The notes under the pieces were generated by a model. It saw nothing but the letters and a program-made list of their open reading frames with translations, did no database searches and was not told where the DNA came from. Positions 10,058 through 19,121 of a stretch of 44,421 nucleotides of DNA are shown here, piece by piece. Where the stretch lies: positions 1 to 44,421 of the forward strand of contig NZ_RAWE01000067.1 in the NCBI RefSeq assembly GCF_003611695.1, given 5' to 3'. The DNA is from Corallococcus carmarthensis (lineage in GTDB: Bacteria; Myxococcota; Myxococcia; Myxococcales; Myxococcaceae). The position numbers were made by a program, and so were the translations under genes. Position 1 is the first letter of the stretch; the number at the start of each line of letters is the position of its first letter.

Positions 10058-10216
10058 ATTATCACCTTGGAGCACGGCAGGCTTTCCCCCTCTGCCGGAT
10101 GGAGTACCCGAACACACGTCACGTTGTCTTTCTCCTCCCGTCGACACGGCCCTGTCGAACAGGTCCGGGAGCACGAGAGGGGATTGCCCCGCCGTAAAGC
10201 CAGACATCCCCCGGCC

Positions 10217-11512
10217 ATGCCCCGTCTCCTGTCGTTGGAGCATGGCTTTTCATTGCCTGTCCTTTCCCCCTGGGTCAACCCCTTGAAGAAAACCCTCCTC
10301 CTGGTTGAAACGTTGTTCGTCCTGAGCGCCGTGGGTTGTGGCGCTCCGGATGGTTCCCTTCCGGTTGAAGACCGCCAGCCGTCGCTCGAGACGTCCGGCG
10401 AGGACCTCACCACCACCGGCTGCACACAGCTCACGCCCAGCGGCGTGAAGGCCAGCGGCGACGACGGCGCGGGCAGTGTCGCGGCGAACACGCTGGATGA
10501 TCAGCTCACCACGCGCTGGAGCAGCCTGGGCAAGGGCCAGTGGATTGACTACGACCTGGGCGCCACCAAGGCCGTGGGCGCGGTGTCGGTGGCCTGGCAC
10601 GAAGGCGCCACGCGGGCGAACACCTTCACCGTGTCCGTGTCGCCGGACGGCTACACGTATACGCAGGTGTACAGCGGCAAGAGCAAGGGCACGACCACCG
10701 CCGCGGAGACGTACAGCTTCACGTCGGTGAGCGCGCGCCGGGTGCGCATCACCGTGCAGGGCAACACCGTCAACGACTGGGCCAGCATCACGGAGGCGCG
10801 CCCGTGCTCCGGCACCACGACGACGCCGCCCCCCACCACCCCCAGCGGCATCATCTGGCGGGGCGACTTCGAGTCCGGCGACCGCAGCCAGTGGGACGGC
10901 ACGCAGATGATGTCGGCGGACCGGCTGCAGGTGATTCCGTCGCCGGTGCGCGAGGGCGGCTTCGCGCTCAAGGCCACGGTGAAGCAGGGCGATGACCCCA
11001 TCAACTCCAGCGGCAACCGCAATGAGATCTTCAAGCAGACGAAGGAGGCGACGGGCACCGAGTACTGGTACCGCTGGAGCACGCGCTTCGCGCCGGACTT
11101 CCCCAGCGTGAACACGTGGCAGCTCTTCACCCAGTGGCACCACGACGGGTGCTGCGGTTCACCGCCGGTGGAGTTCTACGTGTACGGCGAGGAGATGCGG
11201 CTCAACATCGGCGGTTCGCCGGGCACCATCGTCTGGCGCACGCCCCTGGTGCGCAACGCGTGGCATGACTTCATCTTCCACGTGAAGTGGTCGCCCAACG
11301 CCAGCGTGGGCTTCGTGGAGCTGTACTACGACGGCAACCTGGTGCTGCCCAAGCGCAACATCGCGACGCAGTACACCGGGCAGCTCAACTACCTGAAGAT
11401 TGGCCTGTACCGGAACGACACCATCGCCCCGGTGGGCGTCGTCTACCACGACGGCTGGGTGATGGGCCGGACGAAGGACGACGTGCTGAACGCCAACTAC
11501 CAGCTGAAGTGA
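10217..11512 (+). CDS. Polysaccharide lyase with discoidin domain, lipoprotein
   Basis: This looks like an exported enzyme that cleaves an acidic polysaccharide by beta-elimination. After a hydrophobic stretch comes the lipobox LSAVGC, so it should be lipid-anchored. Next is a discoidin/F5-8-type carbohydrate-binding domain (from SGVKASGDDG to VRITVQGN), a Thr/Pro linker (TTTTPPPTTPS), then a beta-jelly-roll lyase domain resembling the heparin-lyase-I-like group (GDFESGDRSQW, RNEIFK, WYRWSTRF, FTQWH, NYLKIGLYR). The polymer cannot be named. The start is uncertain: ATG 10217 gives 431 residues with a long n-region, while TTG 10283 (LKKTLLLVETL) would give a standard lipoprotein leader; neither has a convincing ribosome binding site. 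Confidence 0.78.
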   Translation: MPRLLSLEHGFSLPVLSPWVNPLKKTLLLVETLFVLSAVGCGAPDGSLPVEDRQPSLETSGEDLTTTGCTQLTPSGVKASGDDGAGSVAANTLDDQLTTRWSSLGKGQWIDYDLGATKAVGAVSVAWHEGATRANTFTVSVSPDGYTYTQVYSGKSKGTTTAAETYSFTSVSARRVRITVQGNTVNDWASITEARPCSGTTTTPPPTTPSGIIWRGDFESGDRSQWDGTQMMSADRLQVIPSPVREGGFALKATVKQGDDPINSSGNRNEIFKQTKEATGTEYWYRWSTRFAPDFPSVNTWQLFTQWHHDGCCGSPPVEFYVYGEEMRLNIGGSPGTIVWRTPLVRNAWHDFIFHVKWSPNASVGFVELYYDGNLVLPKRNIATQYTGQLNYLKIGLYRNDTIAPVGVVYHDGWVMGRTKDDVLNANYQLK

Positions 11513-11522
11513 AACACCGGCC

Positions 11523-11550
11523 GCGTGCCCCGGTAGGCGCCGGGGCACGC
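11523..11550. terminator. 11-bp hairpin after polysaccharide lyase gene
   Basis: A perfect 11-bp stem (11523-11533 with 11540-11550, 6-nt loop) begins 10 nt after the lyase stop. There is no T tract, so it may stabilise the 3' end or act with Rho. Confidence 0.5.
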
Positions 11551-11591
11551 CCCGGGATAGGCTTTCAGGGCCCATCCCGAGGAGCCGTACC

Positions 11592-12158
11592 ATGCGTCTG
11601 TGCGCCGCGCTGACCGCCGTATCCCTGCTGGCGTCCTGCACCACGACCTATGCCATTCCCAAGCCGGAGCTGGCGCGGCTGGATGGCTTCAGGGACGACA
11701 ACGCGGCGCTGTTGAAGGAGCTGGGCGACGTGATGCTCAACCGCCCCAACGAGCGCCATCGCATGGTGCGGGACGTGGAGGGCAAGGCGCACCCGTTCAG
11801 CTCGGACACGCCGCTGGCGCTGGCGCGGGTCTCCGCCCAGGCTCAAGCGGAGTTCCAGCGCTTCATCGAAGTGGGCGTGGACGCCGACCGCTTCCGGGGC
11901 GTGCCGCTGGAGGGCTCCTCCTCCGGCGCCTCCGCGGCGCCGATCGAGGTGCCCCTGACGGAGGTGGACCACGCCCAGCTGCGCGAGTTCAGCCTGGGCA
12001 AGACGCTGCTGCTCACGGGCACCATCGGCGTCGTGTTGATGGGGTCGCTGGTGGCGGTGAGCATGCTCTTCAAGCCCACCACCGGCTCGGAAGATGACCG
12101 CCCGGGCGGCGTCATCGACCTGGGTCCCCAGCCCCGGGCGATCCCGGCGTCCTACTGA
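11592..12158 (+). CDS. Small lipoprotein with C-terminal membrane segment
   Basis: I do not recognise the family. The 188-residue product begins with a signal peptide and lipobox LLASC (Cys16), so it should be a lipoprotein. A charged helical middle region follows (LDGFRDDNAALLKELGDVML), then a Ser/Ala-rich linker (EGSSSGASAA). A strongly hydrophobic stretch (TLLLTGTIGVVLMGSLVAV) near residues 138-156 looks like a transmembrane helix, leaving a short Pro-rich tail. Two anchors at opposite ends suggest a spacer or scaffold in the envelope. Start is firm: GAGGAG about 8 nt before ATG. It converges on the thioesterase gene with a 9-nt gap. Confidence 0.7.
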   Translation: MRLCAALTAVSLLASCTTTYAIPKPELARLDGFRDDNAALLKELGDVMLNRPNERHRMVRDVEGKAHPFSSDTPLALARVSAQAQAEFQRFIEVGVDADRFRGVPLEGSSSGASAAPIEVPLTEVDHAQLREFSLGKTLLLTGTIGVVLMGSLVAVSMLFKPTTGSEDDRPGGVIDLGPQPRAIPASY

Positions 12159-12167
12159 CGCTGTTCG

Positions 12168-13037
12168 CTAGCGCGCGTCCGTGCGCTGGCGCAGCAGCCC
12201 TTCCTGGGCCACGGAGGCCACCAGCCGCCCGTCCCGGGTGAAGACGTGCCCGCGCGCCAGGCCGCGCGCGTTGCCGGCCCAGGGACTTTCGATGCTGTAG
12301 AGCAGCCAGTCGTTGACCTTCAGGTCGCCGTGGAACCACAGCGCGTGGTCCAGGCTGGCCATCTGGAAGCCCGGCTGGAGAAACGTCTGAGCGTGCGGCT
12401 GGAGCGCGGTGCCCAGCAGGTTGAAGTCGCTGGCGTACGCGAGCACGTACCGGTGCACCTGGGGCTCGTCCGGCATCGTCCCGTCGGCGCGGAACCAGAC
12501 GTGCTTCACGGGCGGCTGGGCGGTGGGCTCGAAGGGGTCCACGTACGTCACCGGGCGCATTTCAATGGGCTTGGCGGAGAGGAACTTCTCCCGGTGCCGC
12601 TCCGACATCCGGCCCGCGTGGCGCCCCAGCAGCTCCAGGTCCGTGGGCAGGGATTCCGGCGGCGGCACGTCCGGCATGGTGGCCTGGTGCGTGAAGCCCG
12701 GCTCGTCACCCTGGAAGGACGCCATCAGCGTGAAGATGGGCTGCCCCTTCTGGATGGCCACCACGCGGCGGGTGGTGAAGCTGCCGCCGTCGCGCACGCG
12801 GTCCACGGTGTAGACGACGGGCAGGCCCGCATCCCCGGGACGCAGGAAGTAGCCGTGCAGCGAGTGCACCGTGCGCTGCGCCTCCACCGTCTGGCTGGCG
12901 GCGGACACGGACTGCCCCAGCACCTGCCCTCCGAAGAGCTGACGGAAGCCCAGGTCCTGGCTGGCGCCACGGAACAGGTTCTCCTCGATGGGCTCCAGCT
13001 TCAGGAGCCCCAACAGCTCGTCCAGCACCCGGCTCAT
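12168..13037 (-). CDS. tesB: Acyl-CoA thioesterase II (TesB type)
   Basis: This is a cytoplasmic double-hotdog thioesterase that hydrolyses medium- and long-chain acyl-CoA to free fatty acid and CoA. At 289 residues it has the length of E. coli TesB. Conserved features visible include LFRGASQ and GGQVLGQS near the N-terminus, HSLHGYFLRPGD, the catalytic-Asp region MASLDHALWFHG, and the Gln of the catalytic trio in VASVAQEGLLR close to the C-terminus. The start at ATG 13037 is set by GGGAGGAC a few bases upstream; the longer open frame to 13595 is antisense to the glycosyltransferase gene and not coding. It is divergent from that gene (101 nt). Confidence 0.93.
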   Translation of the reverse strand: MSRVLDELLGLLKLEPIEENLFRGASQDLGFRQLFGGQVLGQSVSAASQTVEAQRTVHSLHGYFLRPGDAGLPVVYTVDRVRDGGSFTTRRVVAIQKGQPIFTLMASFQGDEPGFTHQATMPDVPPPESLPTDLELLGRHAGRMSERHREKFLSAKPIEMRPVTYVDPFEPTAQPPVKHVWFRADGTMPDEPQVHRYVLAYASDFNLLGTALQPHAQTFLQPGFQMASLDHALWFHGDLKVNDWLLYSIESPWAGNARGLARGHVFTRDGRLVASVAQEGLLRQRTDAR

Positions 13038-13138
13038 GTACGTCCTCCCGTTTTGACGCACCTCGTCTCTACCCCAGCCCCGGGCCCCGGCGCGCGGGCC
13101 AATGTAGAGTGCGGCGCCTTTCTCCTCTGGAGGAGCCC

Positions 13139-14641
13139 ATGGCCCCGCTTTCCCTGCCAGATGCCTTCCGGCGGCACCCGGCGGCCTGGGCCATGGCGGC
13201 CACGTTCGCGGCCAGCCTGCTCTTGCGCGGGCTGTATCTGGCGGGTTCGCCGGACCGGGACTGGCCCTTCTCCGTCTTCTTCGCGGGCGACGCGCGCTTC
13301 TTCCACACCGCCGCGGTGGACCTGGCGCGGGGCCGCGTGAGCCCGGCCGCCCTGCCCTACCACCCGCCCCTGTTCCCCGCGCTGTTGGGCTTCCTGTACC
13401 GGGTGATGGGAGCGCCCCAGGGCAGCGCGCTGCCGTACAAGCTGGCGCTCGCCTGTGTGGGGGCGGCCACGGTGGCCTTCTGTCAGGGCTTCTGGCGGCG
13501 CCTCCTGGGGTCAGCGTGGAGCCTGGTGGCGGCGGGGCTGTACGCCACGAGCTTCGGGTGGCTGGTGCTGTCCACCACGTACAGCAATGAAACACTGTCC
13601 GCGCTGTGGCTGTGTTTCACCTGCGCGCTGGTGCTGCGCATGGGTGGCGGGGTGCCGTCCTGGGCGCCGGTGCTGGGATTGGGCGCGGTGATGGGGTTGG
13701 GCACCCTCACCCGCGCGGAGCACCTGGGGCTGTGGCCCTTCCTGCTGGCGTATGCGTGGACCGCGCGCGAGCGCACCGGCGGCTGGAAGCCATGGGCCCT
13801 GCGCTGGGGCGCGGCGGTGGGCGTGTCCCTGCTGCTGCTCGTCCCTTCCGCGCTGCGCAACCTGGACACGATGCGCGAGCTGAACGCGCGGGCGCCGCAC
13901 CTGGAGCCGCTGCCGGAGTGGGTGCCCGTCACCGTGTACGGGCCGCTCAACTTCGCGATGGCGAACCACGCGGGCGCCACCGGAGGCTTCACCCCGGCGC
14001 TGATCAACCAGGGCGGCAACAACGGCCAACTGGATGCGTCCCGCCCGGAGCACCGGCGCCTGCTGCTGCACGGCTACGCGGAGGGGCTGCGCTGGATGGT
14101 GGACGCGCCCGGGGACGCGGCCCGGCTCCTGTGGACGAAGCTGGACCTGTGGCTGGACGGCCTGCGCCTGGGCGTGGGCGTGTCGGACGTGCCCGGGGGC
14201 CTCACCGGAGAGCGCGCCCCGGTGGACGTGTTCGTCCCCGACGCCGGGTGGCTCAAATGGCCCCTGGCGGCGCTGCTCCTCGCCGGGATGCTGCTGTCGC
14301 TCAAGCCCGCGCACGCGCCCTTCCGGCTGCTGTCGCTGGTGGTGCTGCACCGGGTGCTCGTCACGCTCGCCTTCTTCGGCTACGCGCGCGGACTGCTCGT
14401 CGTCTTCCCCGCGCTCCTGCCGCTGCTGGTCCTGCCGCTGAAGGTCCTGGGCGAGCGCCACGCGGCCGTGGCCCGGAGGCTGCCCGCGCTCGCCGGGGCG
14501 CTGCTGCTGCTGCTGTGGGCGGAGGCCGCGTACGTCGCCACGCGCGAGACGCCCCGGCGCTTCATGGCCAGCGGCACCACCGACGCGGTGAACGGGAAGC
14601 TCATCCAGGACGACCGCGTCCGGCTCTGGCCCCAACCCTGA
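13139..14641 (+). CDS. GT-C fold membrane glycosyltransferase (GT39/ArnT-like)
   Basis: This polytopic inner-membrane protein of 500 residues has about ten or more hydrophobic helices. The first helix (FAASLLLRGLYLAGS) is followed by a periplasmic loop with the acidic motif GDARFFHTA, typical of GT-C enzymes that use polyprenyl-phosphate sugars; later loops carry TYSNETLSALW and TRAEHLGLWPFLL. It would transfer a sugar to a lipid or protein outside the membrane, but donor and acceptor are unknown. GGAGGAG six bases before ATG 13139 decides the start over a GTG at 13109. It stands alone; downstream is a short AT-rich gap before the protease gene. Confidence 0.82.
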   Translation: MAPLSLPDAFRRHPAAWAMAATFAASLLLRGLYLAGSPDRDWPFSVFFAGDARFFHTAAVDLARGRVSPAALPYHPPLFPALLGFLYRVMGAPQGSALPYKLALACVGAATVAFCQGFWRRLLGSAWSLVAAGLYATSFGWLVLSTTYSNETLSALWLCFTCALVLRMGGGVPSWAPVLGLGAVMGLGTLTRAEHLGLWPFLLAYAWTARERTGGWKPWALRWGAAVGVSLLLLVPSALRNLDTMRELNARAPHLEPLPEWVPVTVYGPLNFAMANHAGATGGFTPALINQGGNNGQLDASRPEHRRLLLHGYAEGLRWMVDAPGDAARLLWTKLDLWLDGLRLGVGVSDVPGGLTGERAPVDVFVPDAGWLKWPLAALLLAGMLLSLKPAHAPFRLLSLVVLHRVLVTLAFFGYARGLLVVFPALLPLLVLPLKVLGERHAAVARRLPALAGALLLLLWAEAAYVATRETPRRFMASGTTDAVNGKLIQDDRVRLWPQP

Positions 14642-14654
14642 GCAGAAGCCCGGA

Positions 14655-14717
14655 TGGAATACTGCGAGCGGATCAAAACGCTCCGCGAGTGGAATACCGG
14701 CCAGTGAACACTGCAAG
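14655..14717. repeat. Imperfect short repeats upstream of secreted protease
   Basis: TGGAATAC occurs at 14655-14662 and 14690-14697, and a related unit (gaatactgcgag at 14657, gaacactgcaag at 14706) appears again just before the AT-rich patch at about 14720-14785. These may be operator copies in the 221-nt gap before the protease gene. No assigned regulator; the count of three is at the edge of chance. Confidence 0.3.
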
Positions 14718-14862
14718 TTCCTGATTTCGCTCTATTTCTTTAAATTCGAAGTTACTCAGGAATAACCGCAATTCATTTTTAAAAAGGGCCTGACCTAAGC
14801 AGGAGGCGCTCCGCCCCGGAGCCCGCCGGTCCCGTCCGGCGGCATCACCCGAGGAGACGTCC

Positions 14863-17800
14863 ATGCGCCCCCTGCGGTCAGCGTTGTGTTGTCTTGCCCT
14901 CCTGGTGTCGTCCACGACGTACGCATTCCAACCTGCCCAGCCCGCGCAGCAGGGCGCGGTGGCGAAGAAGGCCTTCTTCAAGCCGGACCTGTACCTGCCC
15001 ATCCAGAACGTGCCGCTGGAGAAGGCCCGCTCGTTGATGCCGCGCGCGGGCGCGGACAAGTGGGCGGGGTTCGTCACCCGCTTCGGCGGCAACGTGCAGG
15101 TGTACCTGGATCCGCTGTCCGGCATGCCCACGGGCATCCAGGGCAGCTTCCCGCTCATCCCCGGTGACGGCTTCCGCAACAACATCACCCTCGATGGCGT
15201 CCGGCAGGGCCTGGGCCGCTCGGTGGGCAGCGTGGACGAGTCGGTGGTGGGCGAGCTCGTCTTCAAGTTCGTCGCGGACCACCAGGACGCCATTGGCGTG
15301 GACCTGCTGCAGCTGGGCGCGCCGCGCGTGACGCAGGTGTCGGATTCGCTGTGGCAGGTGCACATCCCGCAGGTGGTGAACGGCGTGCCGGTGCGGCACG
15401 GCCGGCTGGCGGCCACCATCAGCCACGGCAACCTCGTCCTCCTGGGTACGGAGGCGTGGTCCAACGTGGCCATCGACCTGAAGCCCCGGTTCAGCGCGTC
15501 GCAGGCGCTGACGGCGGGCAGCACGTTCCTGGGCCAGACGCTGTCGCCCACCAGCCTGTGGCAGCCGCCCACGCTGGAGGTGGCGCCCTTCGCGCGCACG
15601 GGCGCGGCCTTCGGCCAGGGCTATGGCCACTCGCTGGTGTGGAGCTACGGCTTCTCCAACGCCGGTGAGAGCGAGCGCTGGAAGGTGACGGTGGACGCGA
15701 ACTCCGGCGAGGTGCTCGCCGTGGAGGACGACAACCACTACTTCGACGCGCAGGTGAAGGGTGGCGTGTACCCGTCCACCAACATCGGCACCTGCACGTC
15801 GAAGGAGACGTGCGGCACGATGCAGCCCAACTCCCCCATGCCGTGGGCGAACACCGGCTTCGCGTCGCCCAACAACTTCACCGACGGCGCGGGCATCTAC
15901 AACTACAGCTCTGGCACGGTCAACACGACGCTCGCGGGCAAGTACGTGAAGATCGCCGACAGCTGCGGCGCCATCAACGTGAGCTCCGCCACGGGCACGC
16001 TGGACCTGGGCGGCGTGAACAACGACCACGACTGCACGGTGCCCGCGGGCACGTCCGCCGGCAACACGCCGGCGGCGCGCTCCAGCTTCTATGAGCTGAA
16101 CAAGATCAAGGAGGTGGCCCGCGGCTGGCTGCCCTCCAACACCTGGCTGCAGGGCCAGCTCACGTCCAACGTGAACCTGGCCAGCACGTGCAACGCGTTC
16201 TGGAACGGCAGCACCGTGAACTTCTACAAGTCCGGTGGCGGCTGCCGGAACACCGGTGAGATTGGCGCGGTGTTCGACCACGAGTGGGGCCACGGCATGG
16301 ACAACTTCGACGCCAACGGCTCGCTCTCCAACTCCAGCGAAGGCTACGCGGACATCGCGGGCATCCTGCGCCTGCAGACGTCCTGCGTGGGCTACGGCTT
16401 CTTCCAGACGACGAACACGGGCTGCGGCCTCACGCCGGACGGCACGGGCTACAACCAGCAGGAGGCCCAGGTCGCGGGCCAGTCGTGGTGCAACCTGCGC
16501 TGCTCCGGCGTGCGCGACGCGGACTGGGCGGCGAGCGCGCCGAACATCCCGGCCACCCCGCAGAACTTCACCTGCCCGATGTGCTCGTCCGGCTCCGGCC
16601 CGTGCAGCAAGCAGGTGCACTGCGCCGCGTCCCCCGTGCGTCAGGCTGCGTGGGACCTGGTGACGCGCGACCTCACCGCCGCGCCCTTCAACTACAACTC
16701 CAACGACGCGTTCCTGCTGGGCAACAAGCTCTTCTACCAGGGCTCCGGCAACATCGGCACGTGGCACGCCTGCAACTGCACCGCCGGCACGTCCGACGGC
16801 TGCGGCGCGACGAACGGCTACATGCAGTGGCTGGCCGCGGACGACGACAACGGCAACCTGGCGGACGGCACGCCGCACATGACGGCCATCTACGCCGCCT
16901 ACAACCGCCACAACATCGCCTGCTCCACGCCCGCGCCCACCAACGGCGGCTGCGCGGCGGGCCCCACGGCGGCCCCCACCACCACGGCCACCCCGGGCGA
17001 CAGCCAGGTGAGCCTGTCGTGGACGGCGTCCGCGGGCGCCAACCAGTACTGGGTGATGAAGACGGAGGGCTTCGCGGGCTGTGACTTCGGCAAGGCGCGC
17101 GTCGCCACCGTCACCGGCACCAGCTACACGGACCCGGAGGTCGCCAACGGCCGCCAGTACTGCTACTCGGTCGTCCCCGCGAGCAGCAACGCGTGCTTCG
17201 GCCAGGCGTCCGCCTGCACCTGCACCACGCCCACCTGCGCGGCGCCCGGCGCGCCCACGCTGTCCACCCCCTCCTCCGGCGCCACCGGCGTGGAGCTGCT
17301 CGCGGTGCTGGACTGGGCGGACGTGACGGGCGTGTCCGGCTACGAGGTCCAGGTGGCCACCGACAGCGCGTTCACCAACGTGGTGCGCAGCGCGAACTCG
17401 CTGGTCGCCAGCACCTGGACGGTGTCCCCGGGCCTGACGGCCAACACGGCCTACTACTGGCGCGTGCGCGCGCTCAACTCGTGCGGCGGCACCAGTGCCT
17501 GGACCGCGGCGAGCAGCTTCACCACGCGCGGCTGCGTGAACCTGGCGGCCCCCACGCTGACGGCCCCCGCCAACGCGGCCACGGGCGTCGCCCTGGCCCC
17601 GGCGCTGGACTGGTCCGACGTGACGAACGCGTCCGCGTATGACGTGCAGGTGGCCACCGACAGCGCGTTCACCAACGTGGTGCGCAGCGCCACCGGCCTG
17701 TCCTCGAGCGCGTGGAACGTGACGCCCGGCCTGTCCAACCTCACGTCGTACTACTGGCGTGCGCGGGCCACCGACAGCTGCGGCGCGAGCGCGTACAGCT

Positions 17801-18426
17801 CCGCCTTCAGCTTCACCACCACCAACGTGTGCACGCCCACCGTGGCCACGTACAACGCGAACCTGCGCACCCCCGCCTGCGGCTCCGTGTGCGGCTGCGA
17901 CACCGGCCCCACGCTGGTCAACGGGCGCGGCACGTTGTCCGGCGGCGTGGAACCCAACCAGCCCAACACGCTGGGCGGCACCTGCGCGGACGGCTCCACC
18001 GGCACCTACCACTCGGATGAGAGCATCGACCGCATCGTGCTCAAGACGGTGGACCAGGGCATCATCACCCCGGGCAAGCAGCTCACCGTGGACGTGACGG
18101 TGTGGTGCTACGGCACCAGCGACCAGCTGGACCTGTACTACTCGACGAACACCGCCACGCCGTCGTGGACGGCCATCAGCACCGGCCAGGCCTGCACCGC
18201 GGTGGGGCTGAAGACGTTCTCCTTCCCCGTCACCGTGGGCGCCACCACCGGCCAGCACGCCGTGCGCGCGCAGTTCCGCTTCAGCAGCACCGCCACCAGC
18301 GCGTGCGTGTCCGGCAGCTACAACGACCGTGACGACCTGGTGTTCAGCGTCAGCTCCGCGGTGGCCGCCAACCCCACCGCCCCGTCCGCGAAGCAGGTGC
18401 GGGGCCGGGCCCTGACGGCGCGCTAG
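14863..18426 (+). CDS. Large secreted HEWGH metalloprotease with Fn3 repeats
   Basis: This is a secreted zinc endopeptidase precursor of 1187 residues. It has a signal peptide (CCLALLVSSTTYAF), a propeptide (about 30-300) with an FTP/PepSY-like pattern ending WKVTVDANSGEVLAVED, and a catalytic domain with HEWGH at residues 473-477 and the third-ligand candidate Glu493 in SEGYADIAG, as in M36/fungalysin-type gluzincins. Cys-rich loops follow (to about 690). Then come three fibronectin-III-like domains of about 95 residues; the last two are close tandem copies. A C-terminal module (about 994-1166) is shared with the peptidase at 19752-21791. GAGGAG precedes the ATG. The upstream AT-rich stretch probably holds the promoter. 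M36-like assignment is by motif, not by full alignment. Confidence 0.88.
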   Translation: MRPLRSALCCLALLVSSTTYAFQPAQPAQQGAVAKKAFFKPDLYLPIQNVPLEKARSLMPRAGADKWAGFVTRFGGNVQVYLDPLSGMPTGIQGSFPLIPGDGFRNNITLDGVRQGLGRSVGSVDESVVGELVFKFVADHQDAIGVDLLQLGAPRVTQVSDSLWQVHIPQVVNGVPVRHGRLAATISHGNLVLLGTEAWSNVAIDLKPRFSASQALTAGSTFLGQTLSPTSLWQPPTLEVAPFARTGAAFGQGYGHSLVWSYGFSNAGESERWKVTVDANSGEVLAVEDDNHYFDAQVKGGVYPSTNIGTCTSKETCGTMQPNSPMPWANTGFASPNNFTDGAGIYNYSSGTVNTTLAGKYVKIADSCGAINVSSATGTLDLGGVNNDHDCTVPAGTSAGNTPAARSSFYELNKIKEVARGWLPSNTWLQGQLTSNVNLASTCNAFWNGSTVNFYKSGGGCRNTGEIGAVFDHEWGHGMDNFDANGSLSNSSEGYADIAGILRLQTSCVGYGFFQTTNTGCGLTPDGTGYNQQEAQVAGQSWCNLRCSGVRDADWAASAPNIPATPQNFTCPMCSSGSGPCSKQVHCAASPVRQAAWDLVTRDLTAAPFNYNSNDAFLLGNKLFYQGSGNIGTWHACNCTAGTSDGCGATNGYMQWLAADDDNGNLADGTPHMTAIYAAYNRHNIACSTPAPTNGGCAAGPTAAPTTTATPGDSQVSLSWTASAGANQYWVMKTEGFAGCDFGKARVATVTGTSYTDPEVANGRQYCYSVVPASSNACFGQASACTCTTPTCAAPGAPTLSTPSSGATGVELLAVLDWADVTGVSGYEVQVATDSAFTNVVRSANSLVASTWTVSPGLTANTAYYWRVRALNSCGGTSAWTAASSFTTRGCVNLAAPTLTAPANAATGVALAPALDWSDVTNASAYDVQVATDSAFTNVVRSATGLSSSAWNVTPGLSNLTSYYWRARATDSCGASAYSSAFSFTTTNVCTPTVATYNANLRTPACGSVCGCDTGPTLVNGRGTLSGGVEPNQPNTLGGTCADGSTGTYHSDESIDRIVLKTVDQGIITPGKQLTVDVTVWCYGTSDQLDLYYSTNTATPSWTAISTGQACTAVGLKTFSFPVTVGATTGQHAVRAQFRFSSTATSACVSGSYNDRDDLVFSVSSAVAANPTAPSAKQVRGRALTAR
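17350..17690 (+). repeat. 44-bp exact direct repeat inside tandem Fn3 domains
   Basis: An identical 44-nt segment occurs at 17350-17393 and 17647-17690, exactly 297 nt (99 codons) apart. It encodes QVATDSAFTNVVRS in the second and third fibronectin-type domains of the protease. The in-frame spacing equals one domain, so this is a recent domain duplication or gene-conversion patch and could recombine to delete or add a domain. Confidence 0.9.
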
Positions 18427-18452
18427 TTCCACCGCGCGTCCCGCCGTTCCAT

Positions 18453-18491
18453 GGGGGCTCCCGGGTCATCCCGGGGGCCCCCGTGCCTTTT
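18453..18491. terminator. Terminator between convergent protease and VOC genes
   Basis: A GC stem of about 12 bp (18453-18465 with 18470-18482, loop tcat, one T-G pair) is followed on the plus strand by ccttttc. It serves the protease gene and lies just beyond the stop of the minus-strand gene ending at 18499. Confidence 0.7.
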
Positions 18492-18498
18492 CTGGGCC

Positions 18499-18900
18499 TC
18501 ACCAGGTGAACACGACGGACGGCGCCGAGCGCTTCGCCGGCCCGTGGTGGACCATCTCGATGTTGTTGCCGTCCGGATCCAGCACGAAGGCCGCGTAGTA
18601 ACCCGGGTGGTACTGGCGCTCTCCGGGCGCCCCGTTGTCGCGGCCTCCCGCGGCCAGCGCCGCCTGGTGGAAGCGGTGCACCATCTCCCGGTCCTTCGCC
18701 TGGAAGGCCAGGTGCACGCGCGCGGTGGGTTCGCGGTCGTTGCTGAGGAAGAGCTCGTCCGCGGCGAGGTGCCGCTCACTCTCGTTGAAGACCGGGATGC
18801 CCAGCACCTCCAGCACCGCGCGGTAGAAGCGCTTGCTCGCCTCCAGGTCCCGGACCTGGAGGTGAACGTGGTCGAACATGCGGCCGTGGTGCAGTTCCAT
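18499..18900 (-). CDS. VOC / glyoxalase-fold protein
   Basis: This single vicinal-oxygen-chelate domain has 133 residues. It starts MFDHVHLQVRDLEASKRFY, the standard first beta-alpha unit with a metal-ligand His, and ends YYAAFVLDPDGNNIEMVHH, the standard second half with its Glu/His ligands. Such proteins dimerise to form a metal site used by glyoxalases, dioxygenases and antibiotic-resistance proteins; the actual reaction is unknown. ATG 18900 is preceded by GGGAGG, which sets the start; the frame is open to 19032 without a better start. It is the only gene on this strand here and is divergent from the small gene at 19122. Confidence 0.88.
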   Translation of the reverse strand: MELHHGRMFDHVHLQVRDLEASKRFYRAVLEVLGIPVFNESERHLAADELFLSNDREPTARVHLAFQAKDREMVHRFHQAALAAGGRDNGAPGERQYHPGYYAAFVLDPDGNNIEMVHHGPAKRSAPSVVFTW

Positions 18901-19121
18901 GGTCTGCCTCCCGTGATTTCGCTGTTGCGTGTCTGTCCAACAACCAGCGGACCGGCGACCTTCAGAACGGCAATTCCCGCATGTCAAGGCGCACCCGCCC
19001 GGGAAGTCGCGAAAGCGGCAACAACCCTCCACAAAAGCGCGGGCACCTGGCGGCGGGACGACGCAGCTTCATGCGATAGTCCGCGCCACTTCGCTGTTCT
19101 TGCCTTCAGGAGGGTGCCGCG

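Noticed and set aside
10070-10216. Possible cyclic di-GMP (GEMM-type) riboswitch before the polysaccharide lyase
   Set aside because: The conserved core elements and tetraloop-receptor arrangement were not found; only general hairpins are present.
12168-13595. Long N-terminal extension of the thioesterase
   Set aside because: The 186 extra residues are proline/arginine-rich and antisense to the glycosyltransferase gene; GGGAGGAC before ATG 13037 gives a complete TesB of normal length.
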